64,000 bases of DNA from Haematococcus lacustris (Eukaryota > Chlorophyta > Chlorophyceae > Chlamydomonadales > Haematococcaceae): contig JASKMD010000010.1 of NCBI GenBank assembly GCA_030144725.1, positions 4,213,045-4,277,044 on the forward strand, given 5' to 3'. This document shows positions 42,106-53,448 of this stretch, in pieces. A program made the position numbers and the translations under genes. Below the pieces are notes generated by a model. The model was not told the origin of the DNA. It ran no database searches and saw nothing but the letters and a program-made list of their open reading frames with translations. How positions within the stretch are numbered: the stretch's first letter is position 1; each line of letters begins with the position of its first letter.

Positions 42106-44457
42106 TCAAAGCTTTGGGAAGCACAGCGTCATCAGCTCTGGTGGGCCTCTGCCCCTATCCAGGGTCAGCCGCCCAGGCTGCCAGCCTTGAGGTGCAGGTG
42201 CGACGAGGTGTGGTAGCTGCAGCTTCTTGGCCGCGCCCTGCAGCAAATCTGCCAAGCTGGCCGCAGCCGGGGTGCCTGCAGCCAACGCCTGCCAGGTCCA
42301 CACCTGTTGTGGCTCCGTGCGGATCAGCGAGTAACGAATAGCTTGCTCTATTCTCTTAACCTCAGCTGCTGGTAGGGAAGGGGCGACTGCCAGCCAGGTG
42401 TCCAAGGGCAGTGCCACTGTCAGCACCAGGGTCATGCAGGCGAGCAGCCGCTCAGCCTCTGGCGACATGCTGGGGGAGCCTGCTGTTGACCTTGAAGCAG
42501 GAACTTATGGCTGTCTGCAAGCGCCCGACACCCCATGAACCTTGTGTTGTCCTGCGACCCCTTCAAGCCAGGGGTGGTGATGCAGAGGAGATGGCACACT
42601 CTATCAAGCAGCCTGGTGCACCAGCCCTCCACCAGGCTGTTGCCGCAGGGCAGCCAAGAGGCAGGCTGGGCAGCCAAGCCAGCAGGGCCCACCACACTGG
42701 GTGCGGCCAAGACCTCGATGACACGCCCAAACAAGTCCAGCGACGTCCCACAAGTACCAAAGAAAGAGAACGTATTCCGACCGATCTCCTCGATCACCAC
42801 TGTTTGAAACGTGCGCCATTGCTGTTGCGTCATCTGCATGGGGCACAACACAAGCACAACACAGAGTAAAGGACCAAAGGCAAGTATAGACCTGGCAGTT
42901 CAACGGCTAAGCAGCATAGAGCAAGCAAGTAGGAAGCAAGCAAACAATCTGGCCACAAAGGGAGCAAGCAAACATAGAGTGGACAGGGAGGTGGGCGGGT
43001 AGGTAGGTGTGCTTGCACATGATGTTCTCCCCGCCAAACTGCATGAGACGCTCATTAGTAAGCTGTTGGTAGCAAGAAGTCAAAGCCAGGGGCAGGCACA
43101 TAACAGTGGTCCCTACCTTCTAGATGGCCCAAGGCAGGATGGCAGGGCTGCAGGGCAGGTGTGTGCACTTCTCTCTTGACTCTCATGGACACCCTGCCAC
43201 CTAGCCTCACCCAGTTTGCCCCAAGCCATTCCTGTAGCTGCCGCCCTGACCCCTCACCCGCCTGCTCACCTGCAGCATGCCCTCCATGCCCCGCACCAGG
43301 TCCAGAGCCAGGGGCGCCAGCTGCTGGGTTGAGGGCGGCTGGTGCAGCACCTTCTGCATGTCCTTTGCATTGTCATCTGCAACACGGCATTGCCCGTCCC
43401 TTCTTGAGTTCGATGTGCCCGACAGTTGATCATCACGGCCAGGCGGCGCAAGCAGAAGGATCCACATGTAACACACACGGGCCATCATGGTGGAGGATGT
43501 TTGCTTCAGCTCTGGCGCGGGCGGGAAGCCCGACAGCGAGCGCGACTCCGACCTATGGTCGGGCGCCCCGTCCAGCAGCAGCGACAGGGTCATGTACGCG
43601 TGCGCTCCAGCCACGGCAGTGCGGGCCAACATCCGGAGCATGGCCGGCCGACACCTCTGATCAGGCCAGAGCTGCACCATCTCTTGCAAAGCGCGGCAGA
43701 GTGCGACGTAGAAGGATGCCGGCAGGGAACGAGGCAGGAAATGCGGCTGAGCTTATTGTCGCAGCGATCCGAACTGTAACAATGCAGGCTTGAAACACCA
43801 CCAGGCTGCGCGGCAGCACGCTGAGGATGACACTTTGAAGTGATGAACTGCTCGCACTGGGGGAGGGAAGTGAGGGGCCCAAGGTGGTGACTGCACCAGG
43901 ATGGCTTGGGGCTGATGCTGCCTCCAGAAGGCCCTCTATGTAGTGGGCGCCGTACATTTCTCGTACTAAAGGAAAGACTGTAGTTTTTGCTAGGCTTGAA
44001 ACTTCTTTTTGTGACAGGCTCCACGCTTGTGGTCCTGCGTACATAATGCATGCATGCACTTGCGCCTCTATTCTGTGGTCTGATGTCAATCGAATAGCCA
44101 GTGTCGTGTGTTCTAGTTGCGGCATGGAGTGTGCAACGCGTGTGTCAATGATTCAGAGGCAGCCAGGGACAGAGGGCCCAGCGCTTGCAAGCAGGTCGAC
44201 CATGTGCCACGCAGAGTGATCCAGCATCGCGGATTGGGTTGGGGCCTGATCCTGGCGCCACCTAGGCAGTAAGCGCAGGCTGTGTGGGGTGTGGAGTGTG
44301 GCACAGGCCAGCCAGTGACAGACAAGCTGGCCAAGTGGAGGCTGAGGAGGGGCCAAGTGCAGCAGGCTAGTGCCCTGAGCAAGCACAATGGCCACACCAC
44401 CCAGCGGTGGACAGCTGGAATGTGGCTCCACCTCCAGGGTCAGGGTTACGGTACTAG

Positions 44458-44481
44458 CCCTAACCCTGACCCTAACCCTAA
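44458..44481. repeat. Short interstitial telomere-like block
   Basis: Four CCCTAA-type hexamers with one CCCTGA variant. It lies in the B-D intron of copy 6. Confidence 0.6.
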
Positions 44482-45055
44482 CACCTGAAGTCAGCCAGCA
44501 CAGCTAGCACCCCCGTGGTGGCAAAGCTGTGGCCCCCACATCACCATCACGCTGGGCACTAGGGGCGCTGACTGGGAGTAAGACCAGCACTCTGAGTGGG
44601 CTTTGAGTGACCAACAGTGTGAGCCAGGATGTGACCCAGGATTCACATATCCTTAACACAAGCGGCTTGTGGAAGGCTCTGTACCCCCTCCAATGGATGG
44701 TTTTGCACACCTGGCACTGACTCAGGCTGTGTAAGGCATGGGCCTGTGATACAGAGTGTTGTGGCCCAGAGCGCCTGAGGTAGATGCCCCCATGATCTCC
44801 CTGAGGCCACAGGGCGCAACTCAACAAGGCATGAGCCTGCCAGCATCAAAATATCATACATGGATGCCGCTGGAACAGCTTAGCCTTTGGCCAGCTGGCT
44901 GGCAACAAGGGACAGACTGCAAGCGGAGCCAGGCATGTGCCATAAACTCCCCAGGAATTGGCCTTGAGGACTAGCGCAGGACTGCTCATTAGGAGCACTG
45001 ACCTTTTCGTCCTGGCGGGCGGTCTGCAGCTGCTCTGTCAATCCATCAACAACAG

Positions 45056-45216
45056 CGCTGTTAGTTTTGATGAGGTGCCCAGTGGTCTGTCCCGGGAAAG
45101 TGCCATCTACGTGGGGGCTGCAGTCATCAAGGGTGCGACCGATGATGCTACAACATGTTTGTGGTAGCTGAGTGAGATTACCCACAGCCCAACATGTTGT
45201 TCCGTGTTAAATAGAT
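45056..45216. repeat. Dispersed repeat R1, copy 2
   Basis: Same orientation as 24636-24801 and very similar; lies in the B-D intron of copy 6. Confidence 0.8.
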
Positions 45217-45555
45217 TTTGTTGAGCTGTGATATAGACTGGCCTCCTGTCCTCGTGTGACTGACGTGGGTGAGAGCAGTGGTGACCCCCTGACTGTACTA
45301 CATTACATGCGCCCCTCTGCATCATCCGGCCGATCAGCCGGCCGCTCTCTCAACATCGCGCAGGTTCACGCCTAGGTTGGGCATCATGTGCATAGTCATT
45401 GAAGCTCGGGACACCCATTACGTGTAGCTTAGTGAGCCACCACTGGGCCGCTGTGCAGCTTGTGCTGTCACCACTGGTCAGCCCTGGTCAACACTGGTAA
45501 GCCCCGCCAACATGGCAGCCAAGTGTATGCCACCCCATCAGTGGCACAACATGCG

Positions 45556-46670
45556 CACAAGCGCAGCCGTGGGGGTCCAATGCATACCACTGGCCATCAA
45601 GGTCACCTCACAAGTCGCATGGCCAAAACCTATTGCGAGCATGCACGGAGGAGCTACAACTTTGTTCACCACTCTGCTGCGACCGGCTGACAGCCAGCAA
45701 CGCGGAGATGCTCACGCAACCGTACTTCAACCGTACTTCAACCAGTGACCTCTTGCAAAACGGATATGCTGAAATGAAAAAAAGCAACGAAAGGTTCTGA
45801 ACAGGCTCTAGTTTTGTTGTGACACAGCGCCTACCTGCAGCTACCACGGCGCATGTTGCTCCTGTCGCTGTTGGCGTTGGGGTAAGTAACCCCTTTGGGG
45901 TCGCTGGAGGCTTTGGGGTAAGTAACCTCAATCCCAGGCGCAGGAGTCAGCCCACAAACTGCGAACGCTGGGCCTGTGCATCAGGGTGGCCTGCTGCCTG
46001 CATCACCGTCATTGTGGTGCTCAGCCCCAGCAGCAGCCCAGGCAGGGTGCCGTGAAGCCGGGCAAGGGCTAGGTCGTTATTCAAGCGCTGATCCACACTG
46101 TGCTGGGTCGAGTTCAGCGCCAGGCGCGGGCTGAGCAGCAGGCAAGCGCTGCAGCGGTGGTAGCCAGGTGGCAGCTGGGTTGTGGCGGAGGTGTGTGAGT
46201 TGGCTGAGGTTCAAGGTGTTGAGGGTGAGGGTGGATGGAAAATGACTACAAGGCTGCTGTGTTGGCTTGCTGACTTCAAGGTGGTGGCAGATCTGGTGCC
46301 ACCCCATTGATGGCACAAGATGCGCTCAAGCACAGCCTTGGGGAAACTGACCATCAAGGTCACCTCGCGGGTGGCATCGACCACCTCCTGCGACCGTGCA
46401 TGGAGCAGCTATGGGGTTGTTCACAACACCGGCTGCCGCCTAAGCAATTCACGCAAGCTGTGGTCCTCACTTACCACTTCCTGCTGACTCAGTAGGGTCT
46501 TGCCCATCACCACATGCACTATCATGTACATGGACACCACTGGCCATCAAGGTCACCTGGCAAATCACATCATCAAAACCTCCTGTGAGCAGCTACAGCT
46601 TTGTTCACAACCCTGCTGCAACCGGCTGACAGCCAGCAATGTGGAGATGCTCACGCAATCGTACTGAAAT
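45556..46670. repeat. Repeated intron block (CAAGCGCAGCC...CTCACGCAA type)
   Basis: A block with CACTGGCCATCAAGGTCACC, ACCGGCTGACAGCCAGCAA and GGAGATGCTCACGCAA occurs at about 45556-45735. It recurs in part at 46318-46470 and again at 46535-46665. It also lies in copy 5's intron at 31344-31500. The exon-B relic sits between the copies. Confidence 0.65.
45936..46262 (-). pseudogene. Degenerate extra exon B (eighth family copy)
   Basis: On the minus strand it reads PAATWLPPLQRLPAAQPAP, a shifted form of the exon B PPGYHRCSACLLLSLRLA region, and keeps the nucleotide order of exon B from the Pro/His linker to the AQ...QFVR region. It is frameshifted and lies inside the B-D intron of copy 6. It is a relic of another array unit or of unequal recombination. 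Confidence 0.65.
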
Positions 46671-48791
46671 TCCCACTTGCTGATGCGTGCTGGCAAGGGT
46701 GCAGCAAGCAAGGCGCAGGCAGGTGGGGATGAGTGGGGTCAGATAACACAGGCCCAGCTGCTGCCTAAGCAATACACGCAAGCTAGGTCACTTGTCACCA
46801 CTTCCTACCTTCAGCCTGGCATGTGGTGCCCAGCTCCTCCTCCTGCCGCCCCAGCATTGCACACAGCGCCTGGGCCAGGTGGGCGTAGGCGTTCACAGCT
46901 GCTGGATCCGCTGTACCAGGAGTGCTGCTACCTTGAACATGGCGCCCTGTGCTGCTCCCTTTCTCCCTGCCCCTGCCACTGCCATTGCCCCGACCTCTGT
47001 TGCTGCTGCATCTGCCACTGTTACGACCCAGGCCTGGACTGTCCTCTGCAGTGCTGCTGTCCATGGGGCTGGGCTTAGCGGGCAGGGGCCCAGGCCAGCC
47101 TGTCACTGCCGGGCTGCTGGACAGCACGCGAGCCAGCTGGTCAGGGCAGGAGGTGGTGACCTTGTCTTGCAGGCAGGCAAGCACATCCTGGCCAAAACAA
47201 CTGACGTCTTCATACACGTTGAAGATGACCAGCGGTCCCAGGTGCAGCATGCAGCGCACAAACTGCGAACGCTGGACCTGTGCCTCAGGGTGGCCTGCTG
47301 GCTGCATCACTGTCATTGCGGTGCTCAGGCCCAGCAGCAGCCCAGGCAGGGTGCCGTGCAGCCGGGCAAGGGCTAGGTCGTTTTTCGAGCGCTGCTCCAC
47401 ACAGTGCTGGGCCAAGCAGATGGCCAGGCGCAGGCTAAGCAGCAGGCAGGCGCTGCAGCGGTGGTAGCCAGGTGGCAGCTGGGTGGTGGTGGAGGTGAAG
47501 GTGGTGGCTGCAGGGTCAGGGTGCTGCGGGTGAGGGCGGATGGGGAGTGACTGCAAGGCTGCCAGCACCAGCAGCATGGCGCGGTGCATGCTGTCCCACA
47601 CACGCAGCAGAGGGTCACCCTGCATGGGCAGCACACCAGGCACAGCTGTAGGGAGGTGAGGAGATCAAGAGGTGATTCTGGGCCAGTTGTCTCGTCAGGC
47701 AAAGCATGGGTTACGGCTGGGAAGAACTCTCAGGGGGCAGCGTGGGCTCATCAACATTTCAAAAACGGTGCAGCTCCCTGCTGCTTGGCATCATGGTGCT
47801 GTTTTGTCCATCCGTCTATCACTGGCATCATTACCATAATATTGGGTTAGCACAAGTACTGACACCTACATTTTGGGCCCTGGCTGCTGATTATAAAGCT
47901 CACCTTCAGGGTGTTGTCATGGTCCCGCTCCAGGGCACTTACAAAGGACAGCAGCTGACCACCTGGCACTGACCACTGGCTTTGACTGAGCTGCTGAGCC
48001 AGCGCTTTACTGGGAGGAGGCAGCTTCAGCACATGCGCCTTTGGCCAGGGCATCAAGTGGCAAAGCTGGGCTGCTCTGATGTCATGGAGGGCCAGCACCA
48101 CGTCCAGCACCTCCTGGTCTGTCAACAGCAGTGTACACAGCTCCGTAGCCGAAATGCTGCCAGGGGCTGAGGGTATGGATAAGGTAGCAGCTGAAGCCGC
48201 TTTGTGAGTAGAAGGGCGAGAGGAAGGAGGCTGGGCGCCCACCGCCTGAGGTGTAAGGCGAGAGGAGGCAGTCTGGGCAGCCGTGGCTTGCTCGATTCCT
48301 CGATGCAGCAGGTGGCATGCTGCTTCCAGGCACTGCACGTACGCGCCTGCAGCCTTGATCGCAGCTGTCAGTACTTGTGCTGCGTGAGGTATGCAGAGAG
48401 CAACGCACCAGGCTGCTGATCCGCAGTGAAGGCCGGACCCGCGAGCCGCAGCACCGCTTCACGCATCGAGGAGCCGCAAAGCACAGGTCATGCTGTACAT
48501 GCTTGCACGCATGAAGGAGCCTGGAGGTATAGGTCATGCTGCTGGTCACCCCCGCCATTGGCTGCACCCCCATGGCTCAAGAGATAACTTTCTTACTCAT
48601 TTCTGCACGGATGAGGCCGCCGATTTGTGCGATGAGCTAGTAATGGCCCGAATAGAGTGCAGCCAGCCCCAGCGGTTTGCCGGGTGGCTGGCCCCCAACA
48701 CGCGACGTGTTCTGGAGCGTCGCAGACACATTTAGCGACGGCGTTAGGCAGCCTTGATCAGAGCGGCGTGAATGGCGCATCCTGACTGGAC

Positions 48792-50699
48792 ATGCCAACT
48801 TTTCAGGTTAGCACGCATCAGTGCTGCAACGTCCTAGCACGAATCGAGACCCACTCCCAAGCTCACCTGCTGCTTCCCGGCCTGCTTCCTTGCCCCCCGC
48901 CCCAAAGTGTCACCTTTTGTCATCAAACGGCGCCTCTGCAGGTCGATGGCATTGTGGGTTGGGAGCGTGACCGCGATTGCGGATTGTCGCTGAAAACAGG
49001 TTCAGTCCACATGTTGCAGCCATTTTTAGGTTGCACAAGAGTTCCTGATTACTGGTGCTTGTGGCTTCTGAGCAACCACGAACGGCAAGAATCAGTGAAA
49101 AACATGCAGACACTGAGCTGTGAGAAGTGTTTGCCGTTGTGCAGGCCTGTAAACGCCATGGTTACCAAGAAAAGGGGGGTGATGGCTAGATGTGCCGGTG
49201 CGCAAGAAGCGAGGGAGGTTATGGCACAACGCAGGGCTGCTGAGGCTGAAGCCAAGGCCCAGGCTGGTGCTGCTGAGGCTGAGACCCAGGCACAGGCTGA
49301 TGCTGGTGCTTATGAGGCTGATGAGGCTGGTGCTGATGAGGCTGGTGCTTATGAGGCTGATGCTGGTGCTTATGAGGCTGAGGCCCAGGCACAGGCTGAT
49401 GCTCGTGCTTATGAGGCACAGTTGCACCAGCTGCAGCCTGAACTGCAGCAGAGGGAGCAACAAGCTACTGACACCCAACGCTTGCAACATCTACAGCAAC
49501 AGCTGCAGGACCTGCAGCAGGATGAACTTCAACGTAAGGAGCAGCAGGTGGCTGAGCAGCAACAGCAGCTGCAGCAGCAGCAGGCAGACATGCACCTGAG
49601 GGAGCAGCAATTGGCTGAGCAGCAACACCAGCTGCAGCAGCAGCAGGCAGACATGCAGCAGAGGGAGCAGCAGGTGGCTCAGCAGCAGCAACAGGTGCAG
49701 CAGCAGCAGGCGGACCTGCAGCTGAGGGAGCAGCAGGTGGCTCAGCAACACCACCAGCTGCAGCAGCAGCAGGCGGACCTGCAGCTGAGGGAGCAGCAGG
49801 TGGCTACCCAGAAGCACCAGGTGCAGCAGCAACAGGCGGACCTGCAGCAGAGGGAGCAGCAGGTGGCGCAGCAACACCACCAGGTGCAGTTGCAGCAGCA
49901 GCTTGACAGGCTGCAGCAACAGCTCGAGGCACAAAGTGGGGCTGAATTGCAACGCCAGGTGCAGCAGCAGCTGGCTGCACAGCAACACCTGTTGCAGCAG
50001 CAGCAGGCAGACCTGCTACTAAAGCAGCAGCAGGTGGAGAAGCAGCCGCAAGAGGCGGCAGTCCAGCAGGCTGTCAGCACCCACCACCCCCTCCCAGACC
50101 ATGCTACATGCTCTCCCCAGGTCCCTGGGTCCCTCAGGTCACCCCTCTTCATGCGCCCACGCCACCGGCACATCATGCACATCATGCACATCATGCACAT
50201 CATGCGTCGGCGCTACCTGGTGCTGGACAACGCTAGGCAAGCAGGTGTATGCAGTATGCCAGAGGCTGATGTGGAGCGCATGCATGATAAGGTGGAGGGG
50301 TGCAGGGCAATGCACCGCATGGTGTTCACACCTGACAAGGAGCAGCCTCAATGGGCCATGGCTGCTTGTGCATGCAGCACGTGCATGAGTGTGCCATGCC
50401 TGCCATGCATGAAGCCTGACACCACTACCCCACTTGAGCCCATGCCCATGTTTCAAGACACTGTGAAGGAGGTGTATGATGACGAAGAGTGTTATGCATT
50501 GTTGATGTGGTTCCATCCCGATTTGTTGCATGATGAGGTGTGCTTTGGCAAAGTGACCAACACACACTGTGCACGATATTGCCAGCACATGGGGTTGGAT
50601 AGGCCAAAGGAACGTCGGAAACTGCGTCGTTTAGTGGTGAGGGACCTAAGGAGTGAGCAGCTGGAGTTTGAATATGAGGTGAAGCGTTTATATGGCTGA
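48792..50699 (+). CDS. Glutamine-rich coiled-coil protein, unrecognised
   Basis: A 635-codon open frame. Residues 1-120 are irregular and may hold introns; an in-frame ATG near 49158 (MVTKKRGVMAR) is an alternative start. An Ala/Glu/Tyr repeat follows (GAYEADEAGADEAG). Residues about 215-420 form a Gln/Leu coiled coil with a 21-residue repeat (REQQVAQQHHQLQQQQADLQL), six or more units. A short HIMHIMHIM run comes next. The C-terminal 160 residues are non-repetitive: YLVLDNARQAGVCSMPEADV, a Cys-rich CACSTCMSVPCLPC cluster, and a basic end (RPKERRKLRRLVVRDLR). The Cys cluster could bind metal. It lies between copies 6 and 7 on the opposite strand. I do not recognise the family, and it could be part of an unrecognised mobile element. 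Confidence 0.55.
   Translation: MPTFQVSTHQCCNVLARIETHSQAHLLLPGLLPCPPPQSVTFCHQTAPLQVDGIVGWERDRDCGLSLKTGSVHMLQPFLGCTRVPDYWCLWLLSNHERQESVKNMQTLSCEKCLPLCRPVNAMVTKKRGVMARCAGAQEAREVMAQRRAAEAEAKAQAGAAEAETQAQADAGAYEADEAGADEAGAYEADAGAYEAEAQAQADARAYEAQLHQLQPELQQREQQATDTQRLQHLQQQLQDLQQDELQRKEQQVAEQQQQLQQQQADMHLREQQLAEQQHQLQQQQADMQQREQQVAQQQQQVQQQQADLQLREQQVAQQHHQLQQQQADLQLREQQVATQKHQVQQQQADLQQREQQVAQQHHQVQLQQQLDRLQQQLEAQSGAELQRQVQQQLAAQQHLLQQQQADLLLKQQQVEKQPQEAAVQQAVSTHHPLPDHATCSPQVPGSLRSPLFMRPRHRHIMHIMHIMHIMRRRYLVLDNARQAGVCSMPEADVERMHDKVEGCRAMHRMVFTPDKEQPQWAMAACACSTCMSVPCLPCMKPDTTTPLEPMPMFQDTVKEVYDDEECYALLMWFHPDLLHDEVCFGKVTNTHCARYCQHMGLDRPKERRKLRRLVVRDLRSEQLEFEYEVKRLYG
49540..49890 (+). repeat. Coding 63-bp tandem repeat (21 aa)
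   Basis: Units of CAGCAGCAGGCGGACCTGCA and GAGGGAGCAGCAGGTGGCTC alternate with CAG-rich spacers at a 63-bp period. The period is a multiple of three and of seven residues, so the coiled coil keeps its register. Confidence 0.8.
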
Positions 50700-51799
50700 T
50701 TTGGCTGGTTATGTAAGGTGCATGGGGGTCTACTTTGGAGCATCACAAACGGCCCAAACATGAACACAACGCGTTTCTGTCCTGATTACACGATAGAAGC
50801 CCACACAAGGAGCCGCACAGAACTGGCAGTTCACATCCTGCCGCCCTGGTTGGACAGTGAGAACGGCCGGAAAAGTGCCCTTTTCATGCAAATTTGTCGC
50901 ACGCTTGTTGTCGCACATTGTTGTGCAGGGACAGCCCGGAAGCCACACCAGCACTATCAAGCACATGATCAGCTCTAGCACTAGCACTAAAACACATGTC
51001 GGGGGGGTCCTGCGCCCGACAAGAAATTCAAAGTTTTGAAAAGCTGAGCCGCTGAGCGAGATAGCTATTCGCCGATCACAGCCCCACTATGCAGGCCAAT
51101 TCCGGCACAATGCGACCAGAATTCTCAACACCCCCGCCCGCCCCGGCACAGGTGCACATCAGCCCGAGCAGCCCGCTAGCCTCGCGCTCGTGAGCTGCAC
51201 ACCCCTGCGCAAGAATCGCTGAAAAACTCTTAAAGATCAGTCGGATAGTTATCAGGGGTGCAGCCAATGGCGGGGGTGACCTGCATCAGTATGTGAAAAC
51301 TTTCGTTGATGCGTTGCCTAGTTCTGAGCATAATCGAACTCTGTGGTTTTACTTGTCCGTTCTGATACACCGTTTACATCACAAGAGCACAGTAGGTAGT
51401 GAGAGATAAGGAAGAGAAGAGTGAAGCATCGATCATAGACCAAGTTCGACGGCAGGATAGGAGTTTTGCTCTTGCCTCATACAGTGAGGGATCATGGGCA
51501 CAGCTGCTGATGTCTTCATACACAACGAAATTCAGCAGCCTAGCTTGGGCCTCGCCTAGCAGAAGAGGCTTGAACAAGCTTATGAACCACACCTCCCACA
51601 CTCGCAACTCCTTCCACAACACCTCCCTCGTCAGCTTTCAAAGGCACAACCAGATCCCCTCGTTAGGGGTGGTGTTTTGTCTGTTCGGTGATATGTTCCC
51701 ATGCACAAGGCATGGGCGCTTTCCACCTACAATACTGTGACAGGGGCATGGCAAACATGCACTAATCATAGGCTGATGACAGCTGCAATGGGGGCACAC
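50700..51799. other. Spacer, no gene recognised
   Basis: No supported coding region. Around 51285-51325 the sequence CTTTCGTTGATGCGTTGCC...GTTCTGAGCATA resembles 40888-40920, so an old repeat is shared. Confidence 0.4.
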
Positions 51800-52688
51800 A
51801 CTACTGTGCAACAGGCTGCTGCTGCTGCTCTTCAGCCTTGGGTGGCCGGACTTGCAGCCGCTGATAGGCCAGGCCTGGGTACTCCTTGCCCTTGGCCCAT
51901 GGCTGCTCTCCCAGATTCGCTTCTGTTCAATGCTGCATTGCAGTCCCTGTCTACTCACCTGCCTGGCGGTGGTGGCTTGGCTTTGGCAGCCTTGCCCTTG
52001 GCCCTGCCTTTGCCCTTGGTGGGCTGGGTAGGCTCAGCTGTCTGCTCAGCATGGGTGCGCTTGCTGTGCTTTGCTGGTGGGGAGTGCTAAGCACAGGCTC
52101 TGAGGCTGCTGGCTGTGTGGCTGCCTGGCTGCATGGGGCTGTGGCATCATACAAGGGTCCACTACTGGGCACATATCATGCCCCGCACTGGCTGATCACG
52201 CTGCTGGCTCCATGCAAGACACAGCAGGCGGTGGTCCACCCGTCCTGCTGGGGGCTTCTAGCCTGCAAGCCTGGTACGCCTACACAGTAAGGTTCCTAAT
52301 CCGGTTAGGCCTATATTGGCCGTTCTCCCATTTCCGCCCTTCAAAACACGTGCCTTCTTTAATACACGATCGTTGAAGGTTTTGAGGATGGTGTGAGTCG
52401 GTTTGGGGCGGACTATCGCGTTTTGTCGGCTGAGATGTGGCTGTCGCCGGTCACGCCCGTTTGAACCCTACCGGCCGTTAAGGCCCCGCGTGCACCAGCG
52501 CGACGAGTTACCCATGCGAGCGCCGCCCTTCTAGACACCTTGGTGGGTACCCAATGTAGCACAGCTAGTGCGCTTCTATCTTCTGCTACCCTTTGGCCGC
52601 AGCCTTGCGTCGAAAGTATTCTTTCTAAGCTCGCATGTCATTTTTTTGGCCACATGTGCCCAGGTCCTACCACACACCACCAGCCCCT

Positions 52689-53156
52689 ATGGCCAAATCG
52701 ACCACTGGTGCTTCTCGACAGTTTAGCTTGGCTCAAGACAGCGCAAGCGAGAGGCCCAGAAGGCTCTTGGCAGCTGCTGGTGCTTACTTGAAGGTCAAGA
52801 GGGGCCAGCCACAGCCATCCATGGCAGCTGTGGCCCGGGAACATGGCGTTCCATACACCACCCTCCTCAGAGTCATCAAGCGGGGTGGGGTGATTGCAAA
52901 ACGTGGGCGCCCAACAGCTTTGTCAGCTGTGGAAGAGGAGCAGCTGCGGGACTTGGTAGTGAGGGGCCAGCAGCAGGGTGTGGGGGTCACCAAGACAGCA
53001 TTGCTTGCAGCTGTGAGGACGACGCAGCGGGTCACGGAGCGCAAGGGTAAAGTGGGCCCCTTCAAGGGGAAGGCCCCTGGCAAGAATTGGCGTCAGGGGT
53101 TCATGCGGCATTTAGTTATAATTAATTACTTGAAATATATAATACAAAACCGATAA
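52689..53156 (+). CDS. Pogo/Psq-type HTH DNA-binding half of a transposase
   Basis: From MAKSTTGASRQFSLAQ the frame holds a helix-turn-helix (PSMAAVAREHGVPYTTLLRV, then a GRPTALSAVEEEQL block) followed by PGKNWRQGFMRH. This is the order HTH_Psq, CENP-B-like HTH and GKxWxxGFxxRH seen in pogo-like transposases. The frame then runs into a 65-bp AT-rich insert and stops. An upstream in-frame ATG at 52635 is less likely. The DDE catalytic domain is absent. Confidence 0.6.
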   Translation: MAKSTTGASRQFSLAQDSASERPRRLLAAAGAYLKVKRGQPQPSMAAVAREHGVPYTTLLRVIKRGGVIAKRGRPTALSAVEEEQLRDLVVRGQQQGVGVTKTALLAAVRTTQRVTERKGKVGPFKGKAPGKNWRQGFMRHLVIINYLKYIIQNR

Positions 53157-53170
53157 CAATACATGTCGGG

Positions 53171-53448
53171 CGGCATTTGAGAAGAGCGTGCACTTGAGAA
53201 ATGGCTTGCACCCCCCAGACAAGGATAACATGCTAGCAGCAGCAGCAGCCAGCATGGAGCAACCAAAAATCAAGCCCTGGGTCCCCTTGACAGTCGACGC
53301 CGCAATGTTGCGTGTTGCAGCTCAGCGAGCAGCCCAACCGCGGCCCAGCTTACGTTTCCCAAGAGAGGATAGTTTCTATTTCATGCATGAGGTGGTTGCT
53401 GAGGCAGCAAAGAAAGCTGCAAAGGCCAGCAAGCGATCTTGCAAGTAG
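53171..53448 (+). pseudogene. C-terminal tail of the same transposase
   Basis: After the AT-rich insert the frame reads AFEKSVHLRNGLHPPDKDNM, then PWVPLTVDAAMLRVAAQ and DSFYFMHEVVAE, ending at 53448. The equivalent tail in the second element (59720-59991) shares PW...L.V...M and D.FY..HE, which ties the two elements to one family. Confidence 0.5.

Larger units (their letters stand above)
42106..48466 (-). pseudogene. Array copy 6 (type I), several frameshifts
   Basis: Proposed exons in transcription order are A 48466-47904, B 47619-46809, D 44034-43270 and E 42833-42106. Exon B is open, with the long RG linker. Exon A has the same N-terminal frame break as copies 5 and 7. Exon D is 765 nt instead of a length leaving remainder 2, and a frame change near 43700 (after SFPAGI) separates its halves. 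Exon E lacks one C in a C run near 42473, so QQQAPP is followed by the wrong frame while SPEAERLLACM continues in another. The B-D intron contains R1, a telomere-like tract, a degenerate second exon B and other repeats. Coding is lost unless some shifts are sequencing errors. Confidence 0.65.
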
